From Candidatus Brocadia carolinensis (GTDB lineage: Bacteria; Planctomycetota; Brocadiia; Brocadiales; Brocadiaceae): 64,000 nt of DNA. The notes under the pieces were generated by a model. The model ran no database searches and was not told the origin of the DNA. It saw only the letters and a program-made list of their open reading frames with translations. This document shows positions 35,511-44,931 of this stretch, one piece after another (position 1 is the stretch's first letter; each line of letters begins with the position of its first letter). Both the position numbers and the translations under genes were made by a program. Location of the stretch: positions 1 to 64,000 of the forward strand of contig AYTS01000085.1 of assembly GCA_002009475.1 (NCBI GenBank). The letters are read 5' to 3'.

Positions 35511-35900
35511 ATGAAACAACTTGATCCCATATCTCATGTTATGACTACCAACGTAAAGACTGTGCAGATAAACCAAAAAATGAGTGAAGTACTCCGGCTA
35601 TTATCGGAAAATCAGATCCATCATGTGCCGGTGATAGACGGCCGGAAACTTGTTGGCATCATCAGCACCACCGATATTATCAGGTTGAACATTACGGTAT
35701 CCACGGCAGACGGGTGGTCCATTGAAAGAGTCATGAAAAAGAACCTCGTTACCATAGAGATTCGTGATACCGTGCGAAAAGCTGCACAACTAATGAGTGA
35801 CGGGATATTTCATTCCCTTCCGGTAATTGACAAGGACGGGCATCTCGTGGGAATTATTACGAGCACAGACTTGATTCGATATTTAGTAAAATTGTGTTAA
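35511..35900 (+). CDS. CBS-domain pair protein
   Basis: 129 residues made of two CBS motifs: about residues 8-60 (MTTNVKTVQINQKMSEVLRL, HHVPVIDGRKLVGIISTTDI) and about 75-127 (MKKNLVTIEIRDTVRKAAQL, HSLPVIDKDGHLVGIITSTD). A Bateman module of this kind binds adenine nucleotides and senses energy state. There is no attached catalytic domain. AAAGG lies upstream of ATG 35511. Confidence 0.88.
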   Translation: MKQLDPISHVMTTNVKTVQINQKMSEVLRLLSENQIHHVPVIDGRKLVGIISTTDIIRLNITVSTADGWSIERVMKKNLVTIEIRDTVRKAAQLMSDGIFHSLPVIDKDGHLVGIITSTDLIRYLVKLC

Positions 35901-36161
35901 CCCGTAATCCGCATGCCAGACGGGGGATACCCATATCGAATCACAAACCTTGCAGTTCGCGTTGTGAAAAATCATATCCCGAACCTGCCTCACTGATAAA
36001 ACAAATCATCTTTCTGGCAACGATGAACCCTTTTTCGGATTTAATGATGGCTTCTTCGGCGACGAGACGGGTAAATGAGGCAGATGGGTAAAAGACGTGA
36101 AAAACAGCCTGGAAATTGAACGGAAAGAAGTATATCTTTTCAGATGTCCAAATTTATGCGG

Positions 36162-37103
36162 TTATTGGTTATTCTTTTGGGCCAAAAAATATTTAAGAAA
36201 TTGTTCAGAAAGTCCAGCAGTATCATGTTCCGTCCCGGCATGAATCCAGTGAATGTTTGAAAAACTTCTGAACCATGTCATTTGCCTTTTGGCAAATCGT
36301 CGCGTCCTTTGTTTAATTTCATGGGACACCTCAGAGAATGTATATTTCCCCTGAAAAAAATCAATCATTTCCTTGTAACCAAGCGCCTGAGAAGCTTGCC
36401 TGCTTAGCCCTAACGGATTACTTACCAATTTTCTAACCTCTTCGACCAGACCTCGTGCGAACATACGATCCACGCGTGCTTCTATGCGCTTATAGAGCGC
36501 TTCACGATTATGTTCGATTGCAACGATCGTACAATCGTATTTCGGATTTTTATGGCCAAATTGAGTTTGCAATGATGAGATACGCCGATGCGTTGCTTTA
36601 AAAACCTCGAGTGCCCTGATAACCCTCTTTTGATCATTCATATGTAGTTTCCCGGCAGTTTCAGGATCTATTTCGCTAAGCATGGTATGTAAGTAATGGG
36701 TACCTTTCTCCATAGCTATGGATTTTAAGGAATTGCGATATTCCCAATCTGCCGGAGGACCTTCAAATAAGCCATCCATAATTGCTTTTAAATAAAGAGC
36801 CGTTCCACCCACAACGATAAATTGCTTACCTTGTTGACAGAGGCTTTTAGCAATTGCATCAAAATCCTTTACATATCGCCCTACATTGTAATCCTCCCAA
36901 GGATTAACAACATCGATCAAATAATGCGGAATTTTATTTCTTACCTCGAGAGAAGGTTTTTCTGTGCCGATGTCCATTCCACGATACACAAGCATAGAAT
37001 CAGCCGAGATTATCTCCACATTAATGTCTTTGGCAATTTTCAAGCCGATATCTGTTTTTCCACTTGCTGTGGGGCCTGTTAAAATCCAAAGGGGTACGGA
37101 CAT
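36162..37103 (-). CDS. miaA: tRNA dimethylallyltransferase
   Basis: 313 residues from ATG 37103, with AAGGAAT about 9 bases upstream. P-loop ILTGPTASGKTDIGLKIA (about residues 7-24), SADSMLVYRGMDIGTEKPS (about 35-53), HYLIDVV and the late RRFAKRQMTWFR (about 275-286) are diagnostic. The enzyme adds a dimethylallyl group to A37 of tRNAs reading UNN codons, which include the tRNA-Ser and tRNA-Leu(TAA) encoded in this window. Length is normal. Confidence 0.96.
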   Translation of the reverse strand: MSVPLWILTGPTASGKTDIGLKIAKDINVEIISADSMLVYRGMDIGTEKPSLEVRNKIPHYLIDVVNPWEDYNVGRYVKDFDAIAKSLCQQGKQFIVVGGTALYLKAIMDGLFEGPPADWEYRNSLKSIAMEKGTHYLHTMLSEIDPETAGKLHMNDQKRVIRALEVFKATHRRISSLQTQFGHKNPKYDCTIVAIEHNREALYKRIEARVDRMFARGLVEEVRKLVSNPLGLSRQASQALGYKEMIDFFQGKYTFSEVSHEIKQRTRRFAKRQMTWFRSFSNIHWIHAGTEHDTAGLSEQFLKYFLAQKNNQ

Positions 37104-37240
37104 GGTGGTATTCCTTAAATATAACTGTTGCAATATTTCCGTCTCTGCCCTAAATGTGCAAAGTCAACAGATGTAATTATATAATATGATTTAAAATAAG
37201 CAAAACAAACGCATCATACGGCAGTGATTATTTTAAAGCC

Positions 37241-39526
37241 TTATTTAAAAAAAGTAAACCTTGTTATCCCATGGTCATCTATGCGGAGTGTTATCGCCCC
37301 TTCCAGATGCGTTTGCAAAACAGTGGTACGGTGTTTTCTCAGGATGTTGAGTGTCTCGCCGGCGACAGTGCTATCACTTGAGTTTATGAAGGCGTATGCG
37401 GGATGTACGGTATTGATAAGCATTTCCAGGTTACGGTTGAGTGCACCATGATGCGGCACTTGAATGATATCAGACCTGATTTCTGAAGCCCTTGACAAGA
37501 GTAATTTGATTCCCTCCTCCTCAATATCTGAACATAAGAGGACGGAATATCCGAGATATTCAATTTTTATGACACAGGAATTGTCATTTATTGTAGTAAC
37601 GTCGCCAACACGAGACGGGGGATTTAATATCTTTATGATAGCAGGCTCAAACCCCTTTAACTTCTTTCCATAAGAAAGCGATTCAGTGCGAATATTGTTT
37701 TTTATAAGGGACGAGAGTATTTTTTGTCCCTCTGGTGATGCAAACAAATGATGTTGGGAATATACGGACTTTACCTGAAATCTCCCAATGAGAGACGACA
37801 AACCACTCACGTGATCTGCATGTTCATGAGATAGAATTACCAGATCGATCTTCTTGATGTCCTGGCTCCATAAAAAAGGGGCAATAATATATCTTCCTAC
37901 ATCATAATTTTGCCATGAGCCGGCGTCATACAAGATATTTTTTCCGTTAGGAAATTGAATGAAGAGAGCGCTCCCGTGCCCCACGTCCAGGCATGTGACT
38001 GTTAAAGAGCGGTTTGAAAATTTACCGATACGGGGGAAAAGCAAAATATTAGCGCAGAGTAGACCAGATATTACCAGTTGAGCAAAATTTATCGACAAAT
38101 AATTCCGATAGAGAAGAAGGATGAAGAACAGGTAATATACGGCAATTTCTGCAGTCGAAGGCCCGCTGACATAGAAATACGACCAAGGTAAAGATGCCAG
38201 AACTGATACCAGAGATTCCAGCACCATATTGGTATTGGATGCCAGCCATGCAGAAACGACAGCCACAGCGGGACATGCCAGTCCAAGGGTTAACAAAACA
38301 ATGCCACAAACGATAATGATCCAAAACAGTGGGAATACAAGGATGTTGATTAGAGAAACAAAAGGGGTAAAGAGGTGAAAATAATAAGCCGTGACAGGCA
38401 AGGTTGACAACCATGCGGCCAGGGATACACAGAGAGATTTACGCAGATATTTTTTCAGGAAAAACAGCCGTCCCCGTTCGGCCTTTACCTGTAATTTTTC
38501 AATAAACAGAGCGGTTTTAAACGAAGACGCCGCGATCCGGGCGGATCCATAGACGATTCCCATGGTCGCCAGCACTGATAATTGAAACCCGATGTTAAAA
38601 AGATCCGCCGGATTTCTGACAAGGATAAAGAATATGGCGGTAAAAATTCCACTCGTAATATCCCACTGCCTCCGCACTAAAAAACTGCCAAAAAAGACAA
38701 AAGCCATAATGCCCGCACGAAGTACCGGCGGATTAAGTCCCGTTAACAAAACATAGAAAACGACTGCAACCAGGATAAGAATCGTTGATAAAGTCTGAGG
38801 TATTCCCAGGAAACGCAACGGTACCAGTACAGTAAAGACCACGATTCCCACATTAAAGCCACTTACGGCTATAAAATGGATAATCCCAGTTTTCATAAAA
38901 TTATCGATCGTTTCGCTTGAAAGATTGGTCCTGTTGCCTAACACCATACTACTGATCAGGGGTGCACTGTTGCTAAACGTATGCGTGTAGATGGTGTTAT
39001 TTAATTTATTGGATAAGGCATACAGGGAATGATATATCCAGACAGCATCATCCCGGCCTTTCGGCGTTATATTATGTGTGTTTACTATAGTCATCAAACC
39101 CCGAATCGATGGCATTTGCCTTTGCAAATAGCTCTTGTAGTCAAATTCGCACGGATTGGCAGGAGGTTTTGGAAGGAATGCATAACCGAACAATACTACC
39201 CTTTGACCGTAACTCAATTTTTTTAGAAGAGAAATATCCTTACTTACTTCCCCATATTCTTCTTTTGATGGGTACAAATTCACTTTCATGTTTCCGTTTA
39301 TTTCTCTCCAGCCGGATGCTGTTTCTACCGCTTTGGCTCGGACGATAAACGATACCTTATCATGGGTTTTTGGGGGAATTTGACCCGATTTCATCTGTAC
39401 CTCAGGTCTGTTCAGAATGGTTTCATCCCATATAGTTGGTGGATTGATAATTGTCCCAGATATACGGATGAGGGATTTTTGTGTGGTGAGAATATCTTCA
39501 ATATGGTTTACGGGAAGAATATCCAC
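37241..39526 (-). CDS. comEC: ComEC/Rec2 DNA uptake channel, main part
   Basis: 761 residues. A soluble OB-like domain (about residues 10-130) is followed by the Competence domain of many transmembrane helices (FMKTGIIHFIAVSGFNVGIV at about 205-224 is its signature). A C-terminal metallo-beta-lactamase domain (about 505-755) has LDVGHGSALF and LSHEHADHVSGL. The protein carries single-stranded DNA across the inner membrane. The family's N-terminal helices are missing from this frame because they are encoded by the preceding frame 39498-39743, with the break at an A7/T7 run. If the frameshift is real the protein lacks its first helices. Confidence 0.92.
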   Translation of the reverse strand: MDILPVNHIEDILTTQKSLIRISGTIINPPTIWDETILNRPEVQMKSGQIPPKTHDKVSFIVRAKAVETASGWREINGNMKVNLYPSKEEYGEVSKDISLLKKLSYGQRVVLFGYAFLPKPPANPCEFDYKSYLQRQMPSIRGLMTIVNTHNITPKGRDDAVWIYHSLYALSNKLNNTIYTHTFSNSAPLISSMVLGNRTNLSSETIDNFMKTGIIHFIAVSGFNVGIVVFTVLVPLRFLGIPQTLSTILILVAVVFYVLLTGLNPPVLRAGIMAFVFFGSFLVRRQWDITSGIFTAIFFILVRNPADLFNIGFQLSVLATMGIVYGSARIAASSFKTALFIEKLQVKAERGRLFFLKKYLRKSLCVSLAAWLSTLPVTAYYFHLFTPFVSLINILVFPLFWIIIVCGIVLLTLGLACPAVAVVSAWLASNTNMVLESLVSVLASLPWSYFYVSGPSTAEIAVYYLFFILLLYRNYLSINFAQLVISGLLCANILLFPRIGKFSNRSLTVTCLDVGHGSALFIQFPNGKNILYDAGSWQNYDVGRYIIAPFLWSQDIKKIDLVILSHEHADHVSGLSSLIGRFQVKSVYSQHHLFASPEGQKILSSLIKNNIRTESLSYGKKLKGFEPAIIKILNPPSRVGDVTTINDNSCVIKIEYLGYSVLLCSDIEEEGIKLLLSRASEIRSDIIQVPHHGALNRNLEMLINTVHPAYAFINSSDSTVAGETLNILRKHRTTVLQTHLEGAITLRIDDHGITRFTFFK

Positions 39527-39743
39527 CCTGGAATCGTAATATGCTATTGATGCTATCAGAAAAAAAGAGTGCCAGGCATGGGAGGAAAAAGGTGCTGCCT
39601 TTATGAACAGAGAAGGTTATAAAGCAGCACACCCATGCTAAAAGACCAACCCCAAGGGTATAAAAGATGGGAATCTTTGTGCATGCCCCTATAGAGATAC
39701 CACATACCAGGAGCAGAGTTATAGGAACAATAGGCCGTCGCAT
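39498..39743 (-). CDS. ComEC N-terminal helices, frameshifted from the main frame
   Basis: 81 codons: two hydrophobic helices (ITLLLVCGISIGACTKIPIF and LGVGLLAWVCCFITF) ending CLALFFSDS. At the A7 run 39560-39566 on the + strand, dropping one base gives LALFFLIASIAYYDSRVDIL, running straight into the main ComEC frame. The full gene would therefore span 37241-39743 and about 830 residues, normal for the family. Confidence 0.75.
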   Translation of the reverse strand: MRRPIVPITLLLVCGISIGACTKIPIFYTLGVGLLAWVCCFITFSVHKGSTFFLPCLALFFSDSINSILRFQGGYSSRKPY

Positions 39744-40074
39744 AATTCCCTATTTTACGTATTTGTAATATCGATAGCAATCCTTGACACCATGAACTGC
39801 TGGAAATGCTCTCTTTAAGGGAGAACAAGGAGGTTGATAATTAAAAAAGAAATTCTTGCAAAATAGCAAATGATGTTTCACTTTATAATGAACATCCAGT
39901 TTATAGTCCAATCATGACCGAACTGACACATGGGTGCAGACGGAGCTGTGCTTTTGCATAGAGAGCAAGTCCAAAGTGGTTGAACAATAAGGGGTGTGAC
40001 TTTTTGTTGACGAAGTAGTGTGTGAGTAGTAAGGGTTGTGCGGCCATTTTTGCCTTCTCTGTTATAATCAGGGT
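39744..40074. other. intergenic region upstream of comEC
   Basis: No supported gene. A frame on the - strand at 39901-40119 is a shadow or chance frame. The right part (from about 40040, including TTATAATCAGGG) immediately precedes a transposase remnant and may be the end of an old insertion sequence. Confidence 0.4.
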
Positions 40075-40242
40075 ATGTATATCAGAGATACGTATAAAAA
40101 GAGAGGTGATAAGAAACATGCTTGTCTAGTCCTCGTTGGGACAATAAGGACGAGGAAAGGTCCGCGGCAGAAGACCATTCTTACGCTGAGCAATATCTAT
40201 GTGCCGGGAGAGCAGTGGGCGGTGCTTACAGAAATGCACTGA
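40075..40242 (+). pseudogene. transposase N-terminal remnant (IS1634/IS4-like)
   Basis: 56 codons: MYIRDTYKKRGDKKHACLVL, then VGTIRTRKGPRQKTILTLSN and VPGEQWAVLTEM. The RTxKGPRQ(R/K)xxLxL pattern with a following EQW helix is the start of IS1634-type DDE transposases. The frame then stops and only about 15 more codons look related (LLGQVRFR). The remaining several hundred codons are absent. It marks the downstream edge of the glycosyltransferase operon. Confidence 0.55.
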
Positions 40243-40303
40243 CGGAGGCTTTTGGGACAGGTGCGTTTTCGTTAAGACACTACCTATTTTCTCTGATGCA
40301 TTT

Positions 40304-41281
40304 TTAAATCAGTTTTTTTTGGTTCTTGTTGTTAGTCGGTCTTAAACCCATCCAATCGGGACATAAGAAAAGATGCCACAGAAAGAGCTTATAGTATATT
40401 GACAGCCGATAACGTAATTTTTTATTCTGAAAGAGTACCAGTACATTACCCATGACATTTACGGCTAAATTCAGAGCAATTTTTACCAGATAGCATATTC
40501 GAAGCATGACATACGAAAAGGTTGTTCTATTTTTTCTAAAGAAAGTATACATTGAACGGCAATACTCCACTTGCGACTGCCAGGGCGCTCTTTTCTTGCT
40601 CTGTCCGCCCAGATGAATAACCCTTGCGTCCGGGACATGATACACCTTCCAGCCTGCCTTCTGCATGCGATAACACCAATCGGTTTCCTCGAGAAAAAAG
40701 AAGTAATCTGCATCTAAAGTGCCCACCTGCTGTATCGCCCCATTTCGTATCATGATACACGCCCCGATAACGGATTCAACTTCCATAGGGTGTAGTATCG
40801 GTTTTTTCTTACTCGGATATTTATGAGGACAAAGCCAGCGCAATAGACTTTTGTTAAAAAGCTCCGTTGCCAGGGTAGGATGATTATCATAACTATGCTG
40901 CCTTGTGCCATCGGGTTTTTGCAGCTGTGCGCCACTAATTCCCACTTCGTTGTGCTGTTCCATGAATGAATACATTGTTTGGATGGCGCCTGCCTGCAAA
41001 AGGGCATCGGTATTTAGTAATACGCTATAGAGATACGTGGTAATATTTTTCTCTAATGCCTGATTTACTGCGGCAGCAAATCCCCTGTTTTCCTGGTTTT
41101 CTATTACAAGAACCCGGGGAAATTGGTCACGCACGGCTTTAACGCTTTCATCCTGAGAACCATTGTCGACGACATGGATTTGGTACGTAAGGTCGTTAAC
41201 CGTTGCATAAATGGAACGTATGCAGTCGAGTAATAATTGTCTGGTATTCCAGTTTACAATGATAAAATTCAGGGCAATCAT
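40304..41281 (-). CDS. GT2 family glycosyltransferase (rhamnosyltransferase-like)
   Basis: 325 residues. A GT-A fold is indicated by FIIVNWNTRQLLLDCIRSI (about residues 6-24), VVDNGSQDESV, ENRGFAAAVNQAL (about 64-76), LLNTDALL as DxD-equivalent (about 87-94) and FFLEETDWCYRMQKAGWKV (about 199-217). Two hydrophobic stretches follow near the C-terminus. Members transfer rhamnose or similar sugars to surface polysaccharide on the cytoplasmic face. It is the last gene of the eight-gene - strand operon, 15 bp after the heptosyltransferase-like gene. Confidence 0.88.
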   Translation of the reverse strand: MIALNFIIVNWNTRQLLLDCIRSIYATVNDLTYQIHVVDNGSQDESVKAVRDQFPRVLVIENQENRGFAAAVNQALEKNITTYLYSVLLNTDALLQAGAIQTMYSFMEQHNEVGISGAQLQKPDGTRQHSYDNHPTLATELFNKSLLRWLCPHKYPSKKKPILHPMEVESVIGACIMIRNGAIQQVGTLDADYFFFLEETDWCYRMQKAGWKVYHVPDARVIHLGGQSKKRAPWQSQVEYCRSMYTFFRKNRTTFSYVMLRICYLVKIALNLAVNVMGNVLVLFQNKKLRYRLSIYYKLFLWHLFLCPDWMGLRPTNNKNQKKLI

Positions 41282-41296
41282 AGAAATAAGGAGAAA

Positions 41297-42418
41297 TTAT
41301 GAAGATGGAACATTACATAGCTCTGCAACAGCAGCTTTCACGACATCTTCAACCTGGATCCCTTCAGCATGGTAAATGATATGCGCAATTTCCGGCGGAG
41401 GGCCCCAGTGAGGAAAATTACGCTTGAGAAATAGTGCGATGGTACGTACACCCAGCGCGCAGGAAAGATGCATCGGGCCACTGTCACAAGCAATGAAAAG
41501 CTTGCAATGTGAGACCATGGATGCAAACGTTCTCAAGGAAGACTCAAAGATCAGAGGAACATCTTCACCCAAAGATTGCCCAAAAAAACTCATTAAGTTT
41601 CTCTCGTCAGGTCCAAAAAAAACGATGACGCTTATTCTCTGGGCGCGCAGGGCATTAATCAGTTTTAAGAAATTTTCCACAGACCATTTTTTACCTTTCG
41701 ACTTCCTTCCTCCGACAAAAACCCCAACAACAGGAATATGATTCGGTACCATCAATGCCGTTATTTTCTCTTTCCCTGCAGCCTTTTCTTCAGGAGACAA
41801 TATCAGTTGCGGGAATACCTGTTGCGTTTCCATTCCCATGGTTTGAAAAAACAGGGGAAGGACTTTATACTTATTGGTTTCTGCCGGCCTGGGAATGGAA
41901 ATATTAAACCAGCGGTCACATTTTCCCCTGGCACCGGCGCGAAAACGCGCGCCGGAAAATCCCACGATAAACGAACTCACCATTGACTGGGAACAACTCA
42001 CATCAACTGCCAGATCATACTTCATGGATCTCAATTTGTATAAGAGAGCGAAATATGCCCACAAAATTCCGGGGAAACTACGGGTTACGCCATATTGGTG
42101 ATCAATCGGCAGATGTCTATAAAGCAATACCGATACAGGGTACCCTGCAAAATCGATAACAGCTTGAGGAAAATTTTTCCGGAAGATAAATATGGATGGC
42201 GTGGCAAGGATGGCATTGCCAATACGAAAGTTAGCGCGCACCAACAATATCCTTTTTATTTGCTCTTTTGGAAGAGCGCCGTATTCCTTTTTTGCCTCAC
42301 CCAGGAACAAGTTTATCGTTCCCATAATGAAGCCACGGACTTTCTTGTTCAAAAAATAAGGGAGAGGGTGCTTCAACCATGACCCTCCCCTTTTTTTATC
42401 TGTTTTCTCACCTTTCAT
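41297..42418 (-). CDS. GT9 family (ADP-heptose:LPS heptosyltransferase-like)
   Basis: 373 residues. GT9 features: ILLVRANFRIGNAILATPSI (about residues 57-76), YDLAVDVSCSQSM, GVFVGGRKSKGKKWSVENF (about 233-251) and FIACDSGPMHLSCALGVRTI (about 315-334), the conserved donor-binding region. The family adds heptose to the inner core of LPS. This supports an outer-membrane lipopolysaccharide in the host. It lies between two GT2 genes with 15 and 31 bp gaps. Confidence 0.9.
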   Translation of the reverse strand: MKGEKTDKKRGGSWLKHPLPYFLNKKVRGFIMGTINLFLGEAKKEYGALPKEQIKRILLVRANFRIGNAILATPSIFIFRKNFPQAVIDFAGYPVSVLLYRHLPIDHQYGVTRSFPGILWAYFALLYKLRSMKYDLAVDVSCSQSMVSSFIVGFSGARFRAGARGKCDRWFNISIPRPAETNKYKVLPLFFQTMGMETQQVFPQLILSPEEKAAGKEKITALMVPNHIPVVGVFVGGRKSKGKKWSVENFLKLINALRAQRISVIVFFGPDERNLMSFFGQSLGEDVPLIFESSLRTFASMVSHCKLFIACDSGPMHLSCALGVRTIALFLKRNFPHWGPPPEIAHIIYHAEGIQVEDVVKAAVAELCNVPSS

Positions 42419-42449
42419 GTTACACTTCCGACTCGTTTGGATTGGTAGG

Positions 42450-43337
42450 TTACCATAACCGGAAATAGTACCTTAGCGTTCTTAAATCTAACGGATCATG
42501 TTTCAAGGACAGACGGAAATTTTCATGTGCCAGCCGCTTATCCCCTATTCGTACATAATACCGGCCTGCCTTCGCATAATGTGAAGCAAGCCGCTTGTGG
42601 TAAAGCTTTTCACTTATTCCACCCATCGTATCTTTGAATGCAGCGTAGGTTTTATCGATAACCAGTTTTTGATATTTTAAGACATTATCTCTGTTTTTGC
42701 TCAATGAATGCGGATTGTGTCTGTATTTAACCAGCGGTTTATCAATTCCTGCAATGTTAAAATAAAATGCAATACGTAACCACATGTCCCAGTCCTGACA
42801 ATTAAAGAGTTGTTCATCGAATAAACCCGTCGTTTCAAATACCGCCTTTCGTACCACTACGGATGAGGTAATGATAAAATTCTGTTCAGAAAAGAGTTGA
42901 ACAAAAATTTTGCCGCATGGCAATCGTTTCTTCATTGCCCCATGAAACACCACCCCCTTTTCATCAATATTGATATGCTTTGAATATACCATACCAACAT
43001 CCGGGTGTTTATCAAAACATTCTCTATCGGTTTGCAATTTTTCCGGCAGCCATACATCATCCGCATCAAGGAAGGCCACATACTCGCCTTGAGCTGCTTG
43101 AATGCCGATATTTCTTACCACGGGCGATCCTTTGTTGTGTTCTAACTGAACGTACTTTATCCGTTGCATAACCGGCTGTAAGACTTCTTTCGTGTTATCT
43201 GTTGATCCATCGTCGATTACTATAATCTCGTACGGCCGGTAAGTCTGTGATAAGACTGATCCTACAGATTCCATCAAGAAACGGGCGCAGTTATAGGTAG
43301 GTATGATTACACTGATGAAGGGATCATTGCCAGTCAT
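42450..43337 (-). CDS. GT2 family glycosyltransferase
   Basis: 295 residues. SVIIPTYNCARFLMESVGSV (about residues 9-28), IIVIDDGSTDNTKEV, NIGIQAAQGEYVAFLDADDV (DxD at about 95-97) and FNCQDWDMWLRIA (about 168-180) are the standard GT-A nucleotide-sugar binding and acceptor motifs. Cytosolic or membrane-associated enzyme of surface polysaccharide assembly; the sugar is unknown. Confidence 0.9.
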   Translation of the reverse strand: MTGNDPFISVIIPTYNCARFLMESVGSVLSQTYRPYEIIVIDDGSTDNTKEVLQPVMQRIKYVQLEHNKGSPVVRNIGIQAAQGEYVAFLDADDVWLPEKLQTDRECFDKHPDVGMVYSKHINIDEKGVVFHGAMKKRLPCGKIFVQLFSEQNFIITSSVVVRKAVFETTGLFDEQLFNCQDWDMWLRIAFYFNIAGIDKPLVKYRHNPHSLSKNRDNVLKYQKLVIDKTYAAFKDTMGGISEKLYHKRLASHYAKAGRYYVRIGDKRLAHENFRLSLKHDPLDLRTLRYYFRLW

Positions 43338-43376
43338 GGTTATACTTTGAGAAGTGCTGATTTCCGGTGAAAGATT

Positions 43377-44459
43377 TCACGTCTTTTTCCTCAGATGATT
43401 CTCATAGAGTGCATATATTTCTTGCCCGATTTTGTTAAGATCATAAGCCTTTCCCTGACTCTCTGATCTCTTCGAAAAATTGGTGAGCATATTTCTGTCT
43501 GAATACAATGCCTGAATTTTATTCATGATCTCTTCCGGGTCATTATGAACGACAAAGCCGTTTACGCCATCGTGTACAATTTCCTGCATAAAATCATCGT
43601 GTAAACAGATGATCGGTTTCCCCATAGCCTGACATTGCCTCAGTGCGCGGGCAGTTCCATCAGAACCAGCTACGGTATAGAGCATTATATCGAAAGAATT
43701 AACGGCATCCCAGTAGTCCTGCTTTCGGTATCCACCGGGAATTATTACCTCTTCAAGTCCATATTTTTTTATAGGATCCATGACAAGTTTCTGAAAATAG
43801 GGGCCTTTCCCATACAATAAAAACTTAATTCTTTTCTGCGAATTCTTTATCAGCCTAGCTGTTTCAATAACTAAATCAAATCTCCTGTGGGGTTGAATAC
43901 GCATTACAAGACCCACGACAAAATCTTCTGCTGACAAACCAAATTCAGACCGGATATCCTGAAGTCTTGCCGGTATCTGCCGCAGTTCTAACCACGGTTT
44001 TATATAGACTACCTTGCTCAGGTTCTGAAGCTCATAGGGGAGTTTTTTTTGAAAGACGGTTATTACATCCGCGGTCTTCCAAAGGGTTCTTTTCAACCTG
44101 CCGGGATAATCGCTCTTAAGGCTAGAAAATATCTTCGCGAAATTTTTAGAATGCCCGGGAAGGGTGATCAGATCCCGTTCCCGAAAGAAGTGAATTACAT
44201 CGGGTTTAACCTGACGTATAATTTGCAGTATCAGCCTTCTGTTTTTCCATAATGACCGAATACCGCCTCGCTTTTGAAGTCCCTGAAGAAGACGAATTCT
44301 ATCGGTTCTGACTTGGGCAACAAACCTGTTTTCGGGGCGTTTCGGAGTACACATAAGTAAATAAACCTCAGCCTTTTCACTCATGAAATTGCATAATTCC
44401 ACGATGGGTTGAGATGGCCCCGTCCATTTATAATCTGAATATACGTAAAGTATTTTCAT
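43377..44459 (-). CDS. GT4-like glycosyltransferase
   Basis: 360 residues. Two Rossmann-like halves of a GT-B fold. The N-terminus MKILYVYSDYKWTGPSQPIV and the C-terminal GLVMRIQPHRRFDLVIETAR (about residues 184-203), QCQAMGKPIICLHDDFMQEI (about 280-299) and VHDGVNGFVV match GT4 donor-site elements; the usual E-x7-E is partly altered. It overlaps the 3' end of the preceding gene by about 30 bp, so they are translationally linked. Confidence 0.85.
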   Translation of the reverse strand: MKILYVYSDYKWTGPSQPIVELCNFMSEKAEVYLLMCTPKRPENRFVAQVRTDRIRLLQGLQKRGGIRSLWKNRRLILQIIRQVKPDVIHFFRERDLITLPGHSKNFAKIFSSLKSDYPGRLKRTLWKTADVITVFQKKLPYELQNLSKVVYIKPWLELRQIPARLQDIRSEFGLSAEDFVVGLVMRIQPHRRFDLVIETARLIKNSQKRIKFLLYGKGPYFQKLVMDPIKKYGLEEVIIPGGYRKQDYWDAVNSFDIMLYTVAGSDGTARALRQCQAMGKPIICLHDDFMQEIVHDGVNGFVVHNDPEEIMNKIQALYSDRNMLTNFSKRSESQGKAYDLNKIGQEIYALYENHLRKKT

Positions 44460-44931
44460 GGATAACGAAGTCTTTTATGATATTGATAAATTTTGGCAGA
44501 TTTGCTTTTAAGGAATAGGAAGATTCCACCGTTTTCTTTCCTTCCCGTCCGATACGTTCCCGCATGGCCTTGTCCTTTATGAGAAGGCTCATTTTCCCGA
44601 CCCATTCCTGGGTTGAAGCTGCGAACAAGCCGTTTACCCCTTCCTGGATGATCTCATTATGCACACCTACAGGGGAACAGACAACAGGAATTCCTACAGA
44701 GAGATATTGAAGCAACTTTGTTGCACATTTGCCTTTTGTCCACTCGTGATTTGGTAAAGGTGCAAGACCAATGTCAATATCCTGCAGGTCGGCATTCTCT
44801 TCCTCCAGCGCCCATATTTTTTTGACAACAGGCATTTTCCCGCATTCAAAAAAATCATTACAGATGATCTTTAACTCCAGAGAATTATCCTGGCTTGCTA
44901 ATTGATCAAAGGCCGGCGTTAACTCTTTCAA
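44428..44931 (-). CDS. GT4 glycosyltransferase, C-terminal part (frameshifted from 44906-45565)
   Basis: 167 codons. LQDIDIGLAPLPNHEWTKGK, CATKLLQYLSVGIPVVCSPV and GVNGLFAAS form the GT4 donor-binding end. The frame joins the N-terminal half at a T9 run on the + strand (44975-44983): removing one base reads RNKKNVTIGWIGSKSSLPFL before this frame's first Met. It is therefore the second half of one gene 44428-45565. Confidence 0.82.
   Translation of the reverse strand: MKELTPAFDQLASQDNSLELKIICNDFFECGKMPVVKKIWALEEENADLQDIDIGLAPLPNHEWTKGKCATKLLQYLSVGIPVVCSPVGVHNEIIQEGVNGLFAASTQEWVGKMSLLIKDKAMRERIGREGKKTVESSYSLKANLPKFINIIKDFVIHENTLRIFRL

Noticed and set aside
35950-36150. Open - strand frame downstream of miaA (TRLVAEEAIIKSEKGF and following)
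   Set aside because: Somewhat protein-like, but without a start codon or known family; too weak to call.
40110-40240. RNase P RNA-like words (GAGGAAAGGTCC, ACAGAAA)
   Set aside because: The segment is far too short, the rest of the conserved core is missing, and the + strand encodes a recognisable transposase N-terminus there.
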